From assembly GCA_017591395.1 (NCBI GenBank), contig WEDG01004500.1, positions 140,001 to 204,000 on the forward strand: DNA of 64,000 nt. The letters are read 5' to 3'. The stretch comes from Schistocephalus solidus (Eukaryota; Platyhelminthes; Cestoda; Diphyllobothriidea; Diphyllobothriidae). Below the pieces are notes generated by a model. It saw nothing but the letters and a program-made list of their open reading frames with translations. It ran no database searches and was not told the DNA's origin. Each line of letters starts with the position of its first letter. The stretch's first letter is position 1. Of this stretch, positions 46,981 through 56,753 are shown piece by piece. A program made the position numbers and the translations under genes.

Positions 46981-46984
46981 TTAT

Positions 46985-47078
46985 TAACTTTATTCATCCA
47001 CGAGTTTTTTTTCACTGGTAGCCTGATTTCCATTGTATATTTTTTCTGATATTGTCTGTAAACTGGCATTTAATACGA
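46985..47078 (+). mobile_element. Family B tail fragment
   Basis: About 90 bp match the B terminus: GAGTTTTTTTTCACTG, CATTGTATATTTTTT and TGTCTGTAAACTGGCATTTA. It is a very short 5'-truncated relic directly behind the A element. Confidence 0.75.
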
Positions 47079-47263
47079 TTTATTTATGCAGAACGTTGCC
47101 TTTGCTAGGTACATTAATCAGCAGGTTTTTGTGCGTGATCAGTGGCGCTGGCATATCACATATCATTTAGAAACATCACCACTTCTTTTTCCTATCGAAT
47201 TATTTCGACCAAACTTGGCGTTCAAGTTGTGTTTCCGAACACCCATATCAATATAACAGTTTG

Positions 47264-48099
47264 ACCGTCGATTTTGACGAGGTCCACCGTATGCTTCAAA
47301 CCAGGTGGTGCAGAGACAGGGACTTGCACGTGAATTAGTTTTAAGTGATAGTAGCCTTGCGCTGCAGCTACCGCACTCTCTCCTCCTCCCCCACCTGAGC
47401 CCCGTGTCAAGACAGAGTAAAGAAGACCGGAGATGGGAAAAGGCGCAGGTGGCTGGCGCGGCCGGAGCCACCCCTGGGTGGACCACCACACCTGACTCGG
47501 ATCCCACGGAGTGCGAGTGCCATAAAGTCCACATTAAGAAGGAGCCATTGCAGCCTGACTCGCAGTCTGCCAGTCAGCCACTCCACACAAAACACACCTT
47601 GGGCTGACCACGTGGTCCGAGATATCCCGTCAGTTGGCAACCTTCCAAGCTACGGCTTTAAGCGCACCGTGATAGTTTAAAGCGTGTCAGATTGTTTATA
47701 GTGAGTAAAATGTGCTGAGCTGTTGACCTCACTCTCATTTCACCTTAACAATCAGACCACCATCCGAGCTGGTCAGTTATCTGATGTGAGAGTGGGTGCA
47801 TTGGCTGACGGGGCGGCGTACCAATTTTCGCGCGCCACAGCACGACCTGGCCCCCAAAATGCACACACCAGGATTCACTAAAGCAGGGTATATGGAGGAG
47901 CCATCGCCGTCTGACTCCCAGTCCACTGTTCAGTTACTCGACACACACAGCACATACAATGGGCTGATGGCGTGGTCTGGTGTAAGCGTCAGATTGGCAG
48001 CCTTTCAAGCCATGGTTTCTAGGAAACCGTGATTTTATCAGGTACATTATGATGATTATGAGGATGTTGTCTATGTATTAGCGTAGATCATGGGCACTG
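47264..48099 (-). other. 3' region of the D element
   Basis: Non-coding, GC-rich end. It is repeated at 56754-57585 (about 95% identical) and as diverged fragments at 1510 and 4095. It lies downstream of the zinc-finger frame on the element strand, so it is 3' UTR. No poly(A)-like tail is obvious at 47264. Confidence 0.75.
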
Positions 48100-49050
48100 A
48101 TGTGGCTTAGCCTCCGGTGGTTAACAGGAAGTTTGTCGTGGAGGCGCATGTGTCCTTATAGGCCCAGGCAGTGTGTAAGTGTGCGAGGAGCTGTGAGGGC
48201 AGTAGAGGCGGGCGCGGTGACTGTATGTCGAAGCCCCAGGAAACTGGTTCACCAGCCTTCGGGCTGTGGATTTCGCAGCTTACCAACCAGGCCGATGCGT
48301 GAGTTGAAGTTTCAGGCGCATTGTGGGCAGGAGAAAATCGGTTGAGGCTGGGGGAATGTCAGTCATGGTAGTGGGGTGGCAGGGGCGGTAAAAATGGGTG
48401 AGCGGAGGGTGTGCATGATGTATCGGTGTTGTCGGCATTGCGGGTGAATTCCGCTGTCATGGATGCGCATGTGACCAAATAGGCCCATGCGATGAGTGAA
48501 TGCGCGGGGACAGTGAGGGCAGCATAGGCGACGATCTCTGCTGTGTGATGGTGTTCCAGGCACTGGCTCACCGGTCTCTGTACGATGTATTCGCAAGTGA
48601 CCGACCAGGCCGATGCGTGAGGTGAATGTACGGTCGCATTGAGTACAGCTTAGAGAGATTCCACATCGCTGATGATGGTTGTGGTGGTAGTAGTGAAGGC
48701 GAAGGCAATGGTGGTTGCGGTGGTGGGGTAACAGGTGATGAGTAGATGGATGTGGTCTCTATGATGGTGGGAGTAATGGAATTGATGTCAGGAGTGAGGG
48801 TGGGGAGTCAGAATGAGGGTTGGCAGAATTTGACGCAGAAATTGGAATTGTGGGATTGTTGGTGCATTGCGTCCGAAGATGTCCGACCAGGCCGATTCGC
48901 GCGCGGAAGATGCGCTGACAGCGCGGGCATGTTGGCAGGGCCTGGGCATTGGCGGTGTTGGTGCGGGGCGCTGGTGACTTCGTGCCGCTCTTTATCTTTG
49001 GCGGCGGCGATCCGGTTGGCCTCGTAGATTGCTGAACCAGTCTTCACTGA
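48100..49050 (-). pseudogene. Zinc-finger region of the D element
   Basis: Downstream of the RT on the minus strand lie several C2H2-type modules. About 48940: CPRCQRIFRARIGLVGHLR then T-Q-C (C2HC-like). About 48640-48590: CTQCDRTFTSRIGLVGHLRI-H. 48540-48470: CPHCPRAFTHRMGLFGHMRI-H. Two more degenerate fingers follow at 48330-48130 (CPQCA, stop, NFNSRIGLVG; CPHSSSHTYT). Spacing C-x2-C, then H-x3-H, is correct in the intact ones. They may bind element RNA or DNA target. The frame is interrupted, but the two central fingers are contiguous in one open frame (48645-48359). Confidence 0.85.
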
Positions 49051-49089
49051 TCTTCTCCATGCCGGTCTATCCTGGGCGAGGTCTTCCCA

Positions 49090-50700
49090 GGTCGCCGAGT
49101 TGAGCTGCAGTTGCTTCCAGCGATTTCTTCAAAGTATCATTGTAGCGTCGTTTTTGACCCCCGCCGACGAGAACCCGTAGCGACATCTCCGTAGAAAAGC
49201 CGTTTGGGTAGTCGCTCGTCGTCCATTCTCCCTACTAAGTGGCCGCTCCATCGCAGCTGCACTTTGCCTCAGCATGGCATGGATGCTGAGGATTCCGGTC
49301 CGCCTCAAGGACTTCCGTGTCCGGTATCCCTCGTCTCTGCCATCTCAGCTTCAGCATTCTGCGGAGGCAGCTGAGATGAAAGTGATATAGCTTCCTGGCT
49401 TGGTTCGAGTAGACGGTCCAGGTGTCCGCTTCGTACAGGAGTGTCGTTAAGACGACGACCTTGTACATCTTCAGTTTGGTGTTCAGGTGAATACCGCGGT
49501 GATTCTACACGGAGGCCTGCAGCCGGCCCAAGACCTGACTAGCTTTGAAGATCCGTTGGGCAACCTCGTTATCTATTCTCGTGTTGCGTGACAGCTTTGC
49601 TTCCTAGATAAGCGAAGCTTTCCACGTTTTTGAGTTGAGCATAGTTGACCTTGATTCGGGGAGCATTGTATTCCGCACTGGGTGGCGGCTGGTGCATGAC
49701 AATCGTTTTGGCTGTACTGCTTGTTAATCCAAAATCAGCGAAGCCAGTGGCGAAGATGTCCATACTCCTTTGCATGTCCTCCTCCGTCACGGTGTTAAGG
49801 GCGCAGTCATCCACGAAGAGCAAGTCATGGACTGAAGTCGTAGACACGCGCGTTGTAGCCTGCATACGCTGACTGTTGAGAAGGTGTCCGTCAGTTCTGT
49901 AGGCGATGCGTATCCCAGGCTGCTCATCACGGTAGGCGTTCATCAGCATAGCCAAGAACATGAGACCTAACAGGCTGGGAGCCAATACGCAGCCATGATT
50001 CACTCCGTTGGTCTCTGCGAGTGCTTCGGACACCGTTCCATTGTCATTGACGCGCGCCATCATCTCGTCATGAAGCTGACGCACAATGTGCTTTAACCGC
50101 TCAGGACAGCCAAATTTCTGCATGACTTGCCACAGTTCTTCACGATTTACCGTGTCAAAGGCTTTCGTTAGATCCACGATGATAGTGTATAGGTGCGTTC
50201 GCATCTCCTGGCACTTCTCTTGTAGCTGGTGGGCGGCAAAGATCATATGGGTTGTTCCGCGATTTCGGCGGAAGCCACATTGGCTTTCCGGAAGCAGGCA
50301 CGGCTCTAGGTGACCGTTCAGACGATTGAGAAGGATACGGGCGAAGATCTTCCCGGCAATTTTGAGCAACGAGATGCCTCTGTGATTATCACAGAGTAGC
50401 CGGTTCCCCTTCCGTTTGTAGAGATGGACGATGGTCGCGTCTTTGAAATCCTGAGGAACTTGTCCTTAGCGCCACATCTCCTAGAATAGTGTTGTGAGTT
50501 CTGCCATCAGCCGAGGCCCACCATGCTTGTAGACTTCCGGTGGGATTGCGTCGGATCCCGGTGCTTTACCGCTGGATATCTGCTGCAGGGCCCGGATGGT
50601 TTCTGGTAGTGAAGGCGGAAGATCCAGACCATTGTTCATGTCCACTTGAATGAGCCGGTTAATGGCAGCATCGGGTGTGGCTGATGAGAAATTAAGGACA
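49090..50700 (-). pseudogene. Reverse transcriptase of the D element
   Basis: RT blocks on the minus strand: ISSGKAPGSDAIPPEVYKHG, VHLYKRKGNRLLCDNHRGIS, LLPESQCGFRRNRGTTHMIF, TIIVDLTKAFDTVNREELWQ, NGVNHGCVLAPSLLGLMFLA, HDLLFVDDCALNTVTEED (catalytic pair retained as FVDD) and [20 protein letters not shown]. Open from 50369 to 49569 (266 codons). A stop near 50460, a frameshift near 49560 and a shift before 49235 break it. Normal PQGC/KQGC reads NHGC. Confidence 0.92.
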
Positions 50701-50745
50701 CTTCTGAAGTGCTCGGCCCAGCACTTCAGAATTTGCGTTGCTCTG

Positions 50746-51850
50746 TCAGCAGTGTAGTGCCGTCAGAGCTGAGCAGCGGTGCGGTCCCCTTGATGCACGG
50801 CCGAAGATGTCCTTGATGGCTTTGAAAAAGTTTTTTATTTCATTGCGGTCCACATACCCCTGGATCTCCTCAGCCTTTCGGATCATCGAGGTATCCTGCA
50901 TCTCCCGCAGCCGTTGCTGTACAAGGCGCTGGCATCTGAAGAAGGCTGATTTGGTGGCGTCAGTCCGATGGTCTATGTAGGCTTTGTGTAGTCCATTCTT
51001 CTCCACAAGTAAGTTGCTGATGTCGACGTCAATATCGTTAAACCAGTCCTGGTGTTGACGGCTTGCGCGTCCGAGGACTTCGAGGGTGGTGGACTGGATA
51101 ACATTTCGCAGTTGACACCATCGTGCCTCCACGGTGGCATTTTCATCTGGAGCATGCAGGTCCTCCAGTTTCTCGTCCTGTCGATCTCGCCTCCGGACGA
51201 GAACAAAGTCCAGCAGATGCCAGCGCCGCGAACGAGGGTGCATCCACGTGGCCTGCTCCCGCGTTGGAAGGCGATAGGTGCTGGTCAGCAGGAGACGGTG
51301 TTCCGCACACGTGCGCAGAAGAAGGAGGCCATTCTCGTTACACCTACCGAGACCGTGGGGACCCAGAACTCCCTGCCAGGCAGTGTGGTCCGTCCCGACG
51401 CGGTGGTTGAAGTCACCAAGGTAAATTAATTTGTCCACCTTCGACACAGTCGCCAGCAGGGCCTCGTAGAATTTGTCCTGCGCGGCGCTGATGATGGATG
51501 CGAACTGGTCTCCCCAAAGAGGTAGGTGGAGGCTCATCAGTCGATCATTGATACCCTGCGGCAGACAGGGCAGACGTCCCACGATGTCGTTCCGGATGGC
51601 AAAGGCAACACCAGCGTTGCATCGCTCTGCCTTTGGCCGGCCGCTCCAGAAGAAAGTGTAGCCGGCCCCCACCTCCTCCAGCTGACCCTGCTCAGAGAAT
51701 CAGGTCTCACTGAGAGCAGTAATGCCCACGTTATAGCGCGCCAGTTCCCGAGCGACGAGTGCCGTCCTTTGTTCCGGCCGGTTCCTCATAGGATTGTCTA
51801 AAAGAGCATGAACATTCCAGGCTGCTAGTGTGACTGGACTCACCCGAACA
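50746..51850 (-). pseudogene. Endonuclease of the D element, internally deleted
   Basis: Starts LAAWNVHALLDNPMRNRPEQ, typical of the EN family annotated in animals as craniofacial development protein 2-like. A TGA follows ITALSET (about 51700), then an open frame of 308 codons (51672-50746) with [31 protein letters not shown] and [12 protein letters not shown]. After RRRDRQDE the expected C-terminal SDH part is missing and the frame goes directly to the linker ([32 protein letters not shown]). A short deletion also follows SIISA. Loss of the SDH region makes EN inactive. Confidence 0.87.
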
Positions 51851-52426
51851 GCCTGGAGTATATGGCGAGGGGGATGGGGAAGGGGGGTATTGTTGTTTGT
51901 TTGAGTTGTACGACCACGTATTTTGCGATCTGCGAGCCACGGCCGGCTGCAGAAGACGTCATAACCAGCATTTGTTTACGGCACCTTTTCTAGCCCCTTC
52001 GTCTGCGAGGAGGCAAGCAGTGCTGTCCCCAAATAGGGCTGCTGGGACATCCTAGACGGCTGCCAAACTCCACTATTTGTCACGGTTTTGTTTTAGTGGG
52101 TGAACGACCCGAGTTAGCCTGGGCCGCCTACGGGGTTGCTGTCGCCCCCACCGAAGGACTTTTTGAGAGGGAGGAGGTGGGATGTTCGGGAGTCAAACAT
52201 ACCGGGTGTGGAGGCACACACAACACCGGAGACCCTCACCTGGTTTAGCCCGCCGGTCGTGACGATTGCCTGTCGTGTGGCCGCTGGGAAGAACCCAACT
52301 TTGAGGAGCCACAGGTGAGAGTTAGTACCAGTTAGATGCGGCCACAGGTACATTCACCACCCGTATGAGACAAATGAAGCGACCAAATGCTATCTGTGTG
52401 GCACTTCCCCTAACAAGTACCCCGCA
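51851..52426 (-). other. 5' region of the D element
   Basis: Upstream of EN on the minus strand. Parts (52001-51983 and 52426-52316) recur in the short D copy at 57975-58106. It may hold the internal promoter expected in LINE 5' UTRs, but no motif is identified. Confidence 0.6.
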
Positions 52427-53029
52427 TCAATATAATAAGCGTATATCTAAACGTACGAAGATAGGACTGTGTCCAGCACGCTTTCCTACGCTGTTGAGAA
52501 TCTTGCCAGTTCTAATGTTCCGTGTCATTATCGAGGCTCTTATTTTGAGTATGCCACAATCTATTGTCACATATATGCCATATCTATAAGCCAACATGGA
52601 ATTCACTACGCCTAGCGCTATTACCGCTTTCAAATGTAACCGTGTATTGTTTATATCCTCTTTTGTGGCCTGGTCCATCAGCGTTTCATCACAAATACAA
52701 AACGAGCGATGATCACGTTTCGGACCTCACTTTGAATAGATTTGTTTTTATCCACTTTTTCCTTCCCATATAGCAAGAGTCAATCGATCTAGTTTCGAGT
52801 GGATTTCAAATTTTCAAAACCCGCACATCAAGTGGATAATGTTTTGTCCTACGAATGTATATAATGCTAATAAAATATTTTGAGAGACCGAATAAATGGG
52901 GATGGTAAGCGAACAGCACTCTGCACGATTCCCTTACCTAATTCAACAACTTTGCTCACTTCTAGTCCATTCCATTTTGCATTTTTCCCCTCCATTATGT
53001 TAAAAGACTAACAGTCAGAATGACATTAC
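52427..53029. other. Unassigned AT-rich stretch
   Basis: Nothing recognised between the D element and the foldback element. Confidence 0.45.
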
Positions 53030-53335
53030 TGACAAAAACAAGGGATCCTGGAATGGCTATTTTTGGTTTACTAGTCGTCATCAGCCAGTCATACCCAACC
53101 CCAGATGTTGATGCACACAAGGCGTCAACTCGTGGCGCTCTAACCCACCGCGCCACGAGCTCGTTGCCTTCTCGGTTTCGATTGGGGTGGCGCAGGTTAG
53201 AGCACCGCACCTCTAACCAACACGTCGAGTTTGAGCTTCGGGTGCAGCAACACCTGAGGTTGGATATGGCTGGCTGATGATGGCTTATAAGCCAGAAATT
53301 TGCCATTCCAGTCTCCCTTGCCTTTGTTGGTAATT
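53030..53335. mobile_element. Foldback / MITE-like element with long terminal inverted repeats
   Basis: The left arm (53030-53150) and the reverse complement of the right arm (53221-53335) align through CAAGGGA(T/G), CTGGAATGGC, CATCATCAGCCAG(T/C)CATA, CCAACC(C/T)CAG(A/G)TGTTG and TGCAC. The arms are about 100 bp with roughly 75-80% identity, around a short centre. The centre has TGGCGCAGGTTAGAGC, which fits an RNA polymerase III A-box / tRNA D-arm pattern, and the opposite strand has the similar GGCGCGGTGGGTTAGAGC. No coding capacity. It is a non-autonomous inverted-repeat element, possibly tRNA-derived. Confidence 0.78.
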
Positions 53336-53931
53336 TCACTCGGCATATATCATTAACTGCTGTGCGGCTGCTGGTGGAGCTCTAAGTTGAGCCCGAAGGC
53401 ATAATGGGATGAATGAAACCCTATCCGATAAATGATACCCCATACTAGTAATCGCCTAATTTTAACCGCACATTTATTACAGGCATATGAATATTGCGAT
53501 CAAATTCAAGGGAGACTAGAATGGCCATTTCTGACTCATTAGCCAATTATTGGCCACAGCAACCAGCGATAATTTGTCTCATCGCATAGATCATCATATG
53601 TTGAATTTCGGACGTGGCGTTGCCGTTATTCTGCTCTTACTGTTACCTTCGTCGGCACTTAATGGAGCACAACCCGTACATTGAGATGCTGCTGAGATGG
53701 TATTATCTTTAATTTTATGCAACGTACGCTTTGTTTTTGCTCGAACACTGGTAACAGCATTCTGGTCATCAATGTATGGTTTCAACTTCTCGATCTTCCG
53801 TCGTCCGTCTCCAGCGGTTTGCTATATGTCATACAGTGCCCATTTTCCTAAATGACATCAGGCAGGAGTGGGTGGTAGGAGTGGCAGGAGTCAATTCTAT
53901 AGCAGCACATCCAGAAGTCGGAAGCCGTCCG
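53336..53931. other. Unassigned stretch containing a half foldback copy
   Basis: 53506-53560 repeats one foldback arm end (CAAGGGAGACTAGAATGGCC and a following TTAGCCAATTATTGGCC). The rest shows nothing recognisable. Confidence 0.5.
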
Positions 53932-54184
53932 TTTTATCACACTTGAGTCAAGTTACTCGCCCAGCCTACTACAACGTATTGAATCCACCTATTGTGATAC
54001 AGTAGGCTGACTGCCCAAGCAGGATTTCCTAAGCAATTAATCTAGACTACACCAGGTGACTACCAGGCATAATTCATTAGTCGAGGATGTTGGCAGATTG
54101 GAATAATCCCTTTGAGCCACTTGTGAAAAACTTGTCGGCCGTTGCAGTACGCTGGGGGGTTGCTTGACCCAAGTGTGATTAAAC
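53932..54184. repeat. Imperfect inverted repeat upstream of the tRNA-like gene
   Basis: TTTTATCACACTTGAGTCAAG at 53932 is the imperfect reverse complement of CTTGACCCAAGTGTGATTAAA at 54163-54183. Inside it, CAGCCTAC (53962) pairs with GTAGGCTG (54002). Confidence 0.65.
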
Positions 54185-54320
54185 TTATAGCTTACAGTAA
54201 GGCCTCGTAGCTCATTTGGCTAGAGCGTTGGCTAAACTAAGGCTTTCCCCTTGCTGGCGTGGGTTCGAATCCCTCCGAGGCCACCGAGTTTTTCACAAGT
54301 GGGTCAAAGGAATTCGTTAT
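54101..54320. repeat. Inverted repeat enclosing the tRNA-like gene
   Basis: CCTTTGAGCCACTTGTGAAA (54108-54127) and the reverse complement of 54293-54311 (CCTTTGACCCACTTGTGAAA) match with one mismatch. The match extends through AAAACT. The tRNA-like sequence lies between the arms, so the whole 220 bp could fold as one stem with the tRNA in the loop. Confidence 0.85.
54201..54283 (+). tRNA. tRNA-like gene, type II (Leu/Ser-like length), possibly pseudo-tRNA
   Basis: An 83-nt sequence with a perfect 7-bp acceptor stem (GGCCTCG / CGAGGCC), discriminator A, a D-arm GCTC-ATTTGGCTA-GAGC (A-box) and a T-arm with loop TTCGAAT and 4 of 5 stem pairs (GGGTTCGAATCC, B-box). The length and an extra arm after the anticodon region fit tRNA-Leu or tRNA-Ser. 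The anticodon arm is irregular: TTGG pairs with CTAA around a five-base loop CTAAA, so I cannot name an anticodon. It may be a tRNA-Leu(UAA)-like pseudogene or a tRNA-derived repeat head. Confidence 0.65.
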
Positions 54321-54593
54321 ACCGCCTTTTTCAACCAGCAGTTGTATTTTGATCTCAGTCCTGAAGCTGAAACATTTAAATATGGGCGTTGGCTCCTACA
54401 CCTTAAAAATTAAAAGCAGCAATTTATAAATAAATGGAGGACGTATGTATATTGGCTGGCATAGTTTGGTTCAAATATCATTAATTGAAGCGAATGGCCA
54501 AGACAAGAGTAGGATGGCACTTAAACTGAGCATTATTTCTGAGGTGCTTGCCCATCGGACTTCCTATTTTGTGGAGTACTTTGACAGCAGACC
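54321..54593. other. Unassigned, possibly 3' UTR or intron of the following gene
   Basis: Lies just downstream (minus-strand sense) of the second exon of the membrane-protein gene. No AATAAA signal with clear context is seen. Confidence 0.4.
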
Positions 54594-55106
54594 TCACAAG
54601 TCACCTGTTAAAAGGAAGTAGCTGATATAGCCAAGCGCTTCCAAGGGCAAGAAACAAAACACAATGGCAAATGATGAGCTTCCAGTAGAGTGAAGTGAAA
54701 CGTCAAATAGGACGCCGTGCCAAAGATTCTGTTTTACGCCCTCAAACGTCTTTTTTGACTGCTTTTCAGTGATACATCCTGAGTACTCATAAACAGCATA
54801 GTAAAACTGAAGAATGGAGAGGGGTATAAGTGTCGAAGCCACTGAAACTATCGTTATAAATAGCCGTCGCTCCATGATGGGTACAAAGAAAGCATATGTT
54901 AGCAACACGCAACCAATTTGAAGCAAAAGATTGGCCGCTTCCATCAGTGGAGCTCCTCGGAAAGCCCTCTGTTGACATTCCTCGTAAAGTTCATCGGCAA
55001 CTTCCAGTTTTGACAGAACTACAATAAAATTGCTGGAACCACGCTGCTCTGCTCTGTCGATAGTGTCAATGGCCTGGCGTTTCCAGAAGCCGAGTGAAAT
55101 TGTCCT
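54594..55106 (-). CDS. Exon 2 of an unrecognised four-transmembrane protein gene
   Basis: On the minus strand an acceptor (CAATTTACATTACAG) precedes AGG at 55106. From there 170 codons stay open to a stop at 54594. The acceptor is at codon phase 0, exactly matching the donor phase of exon 1 (59284). Joined, the protein is 250 residues. Hydrophobic segments fall at residues 27-48 (exon 1), 139-157, 162-182 and 225-246, a tetraspan layout. Residues 89-138 form a charged, probably helical loop. The end is uncertain: ACAG-GTGACT near 54602 could be a donor to a further exon, making the last three residues read-through. No family is recognised; possibly flatworm-specific. Confidence 0.75.
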   Translation of the reverse strand, partial: RTISLGFWKRQAIDTIDRAEQRGSSNFIVVLSKLEVADELYEECQQRAFRGAPLMEAANLLLQIGCVLLTYAFFVPIMERRLFITIVSVASTLIPLSILQFYYAVYEYSGCITEKQSKKTFEGVKQNLWHGVLFDVSLHSTGSSSFAIVFCFLPLEALGYISYFLLTGDL

Positions 55107-55599
55107 CTGTAATGTAAATTGGTCAGTGACTGATTGAAAATAGTTTCTCCAAATGTGGTTTAGATGCAGTTTGCACGAAGAAAAATGCATGTAAATTCTA
55201 CAGGCTCAGACAAAAAAGCCCACGCAGTATGTTCATATTAACCACAGTTATAAAATGACGAAACGTAGACCAAATATAATCATACAGTTTCATATGAAAA
55301 CGTAATTTTCCAACCAAAAGCTCTTACATGCTGCAAAATAAATAGGGCTTTGTTTGTCACATGCGCGGTGGATTATGCACAATCATTGTTAGGGCCACAT
55401 TGAATTTCGCTGTTAGAAAATGGCCCTGATGTGCACTTCAGTCAAAAATGACCGCTGTAAACTGTCCCCCTGTCAAATTTAGGAGCGATATTAAAAAGGT
55501 TAATTCCAAATGATTTACTCAAATTTATCGATAAATTTCCGAGGTAAGTCGCCCAAGGCAACGTATGGTTGTTTTTAGTAAGAGTTGTCAAAGTGAGCA

Positions 55600-55930
55600 A
55601 AAAAGCATCGTTCAGTTTCCTTGAACGATTTATTTCCTACTATAAAAAAGAGTAAATTGATTTATTCTGGCCACATTTTCAAGTTTGATGAGGCCAAAAT
55701 GCACACCCGAGGTAACAACGGCGTAAGACATGAACTTCTGGAGGCATGGTTCTCTGGGCAATCGTCGTGCCATGGATCGAAAACAGTGACGAAAGCACGG
55801 CAATTAACGACTCGGGTATGAACCAAACAGCGATCATCACATCAATTACGACCCCCAATGATGAACACGGTGACCGCCAACGATAGTAGGCCCATGGTGG
55901 CCGGCAACCTTGGCCTATAAATACTGCGCA
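55600..55930 (+). pseudogene. Possible Penelope-like element C-terminal fragment
   Basis: Residues LIYSGHIFKFDEAKMHTRGN and NGVRHELLEAWFSGQSSCHG resemble the conserved end of the GIY-YIG endonuclease region of Penelope-like elements (H-x-F-x-F-x-x-A ... R-x-x-x-E-x-x-E-A-W-x-S/T-G). After 55821 the tail continues in another frame with a low-complexity region (ITTPNDEHGDRQR). RT is absent. Family recognition is from memory of the motif. Confidence 0.6.
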
Positions 55931-55934
55931 CCTT

Positions 55935-56269
55935 GTGCCCAAGTTACGCTTTTCGGCACTTTTTTCTGATGGTGAGTTCGAGAAAGAATGCGAACTTCAG
56001 GACAATAAACACCATGTTCCAGTGATCGTCTCTTCTTCTGAACTGCTTCCTGGAACTCGCCTGTTCAATTCTATCAGCACTTCCAAAGATGTCGCAGATC
56101 AACCCTTACCAGGAGACTTTGATATGAAATGAAATTTTTCTCGAAGCTTAACCACACAGGACTTTTTTATGATAAGGAACAAGTAATCAGGGAAATAGAA
56201 TGTTACTTTGAAGACATTGGTGTTTTGGAGTCATTCGGCATCGATGACCTCGGCTATCCCAAACAATTC
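55935..56269 (+). pseudogene. Unrecognised coding relic, one frameshift
   Basis: 55935-56132 encodes an acidic, soluble-looking segment (FSDGEFEKECELQDNKHHVP, PLPGDFDMK). A one-base shift at about 56129 leads to KFFSKLNHTGLFYDKEQVIR and EIECYFEDIGVLESFGIDDL, ending in a stop at 56269. The codon usage reads like real protein. It could be a processed-gene relic or part of the preceding element. Family unknown. Confidence 0.4.
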
Positions 56270-56753
56270 TGATAACCAAGTTTTTTCTCTGTCTGACTTC
56301 ATGTAATTAAGTTCTTTTAGCCGCTTTACTGGAACCCTTACTCCCCGTAGACAGCGTCCTTAAATATTTGAGAGACGCAGTATCTTTAAATGTATATTTG
56401 TCTGCTCTTATAATTAAATCCACACCTTGTATGATTCTGTTTCATGCATTTTTATTCTATTGAGCCGCATTGGCTGAAATAAAAACCTGCAGTTAACTCA
56501 AATGTAGGTTTGCACATCTACAAAATGATATTTTCCAAGGTACTCTGCTAGAATTCGTAATTTTTTATCTAGTCATAGATGCGACCCGGTATGAGCTTGG
56601 ATGTCTGTTTTTAGTACATTGTCTGAAAATGACAAACGGAAATTATTTGAGAAGTATCTTAGGGACTACGCTATCTTTCAGGAACAGTTCTGCCTAGAGA
56701 ACTCTTCATAATGCAATTTAGAAATAACCAAGACTGGTGAACTTGACGGTTCT
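56270..56753. other. Unassigned intronic stretch
   Basis: AT-rich, with no recognisable feature. Confidence 0.45.

Larger units (their letters stand above)
47264..52426 (-). mobile_element. Family D LINE (RTE-like) with EN, RT and zinc fingers, near full length
   Basis: A 5.2-kb minus-strand element: 5' region (52426-51880), EN (51850-50746), RT (50700-49090), zinc-finger region (49050-48100) and 3' region (48100-47264). Both ends are defined by the short D derivative at 56754-58106, which shares the outer sequence and then diverges on both sides. Internal deletions in EN, frameshifts and stops make it inactive. From memory, elements of this layout are abundant in diphyllobothriidean tapeworms; clade assignment to RTE is my best guess. 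Confidence 0.88.

Noticed and set aside
47407..47640. Overlapping open frames of 70-120 codons in the GC-rich D 3' region
   Set aside because: They overlap each other on both strands and lie in the element's 3' UTR; high GC content alone reduces stop frequency.
48359..48596. Stand-alone host C2H2 zinc-finger gene
   Set aside because: The fingers are in line with, and downstream of, the D element RT, and recur in the D derivative at 57.6 kb. They belong to the element.
54101..54320. Rho-independent-type terminator or pre-miRNA hairpin
   Set aside because: The loop between the inverted-repeat arms is about 165 bp and holds a tRNA-like gene, which does not fit either.
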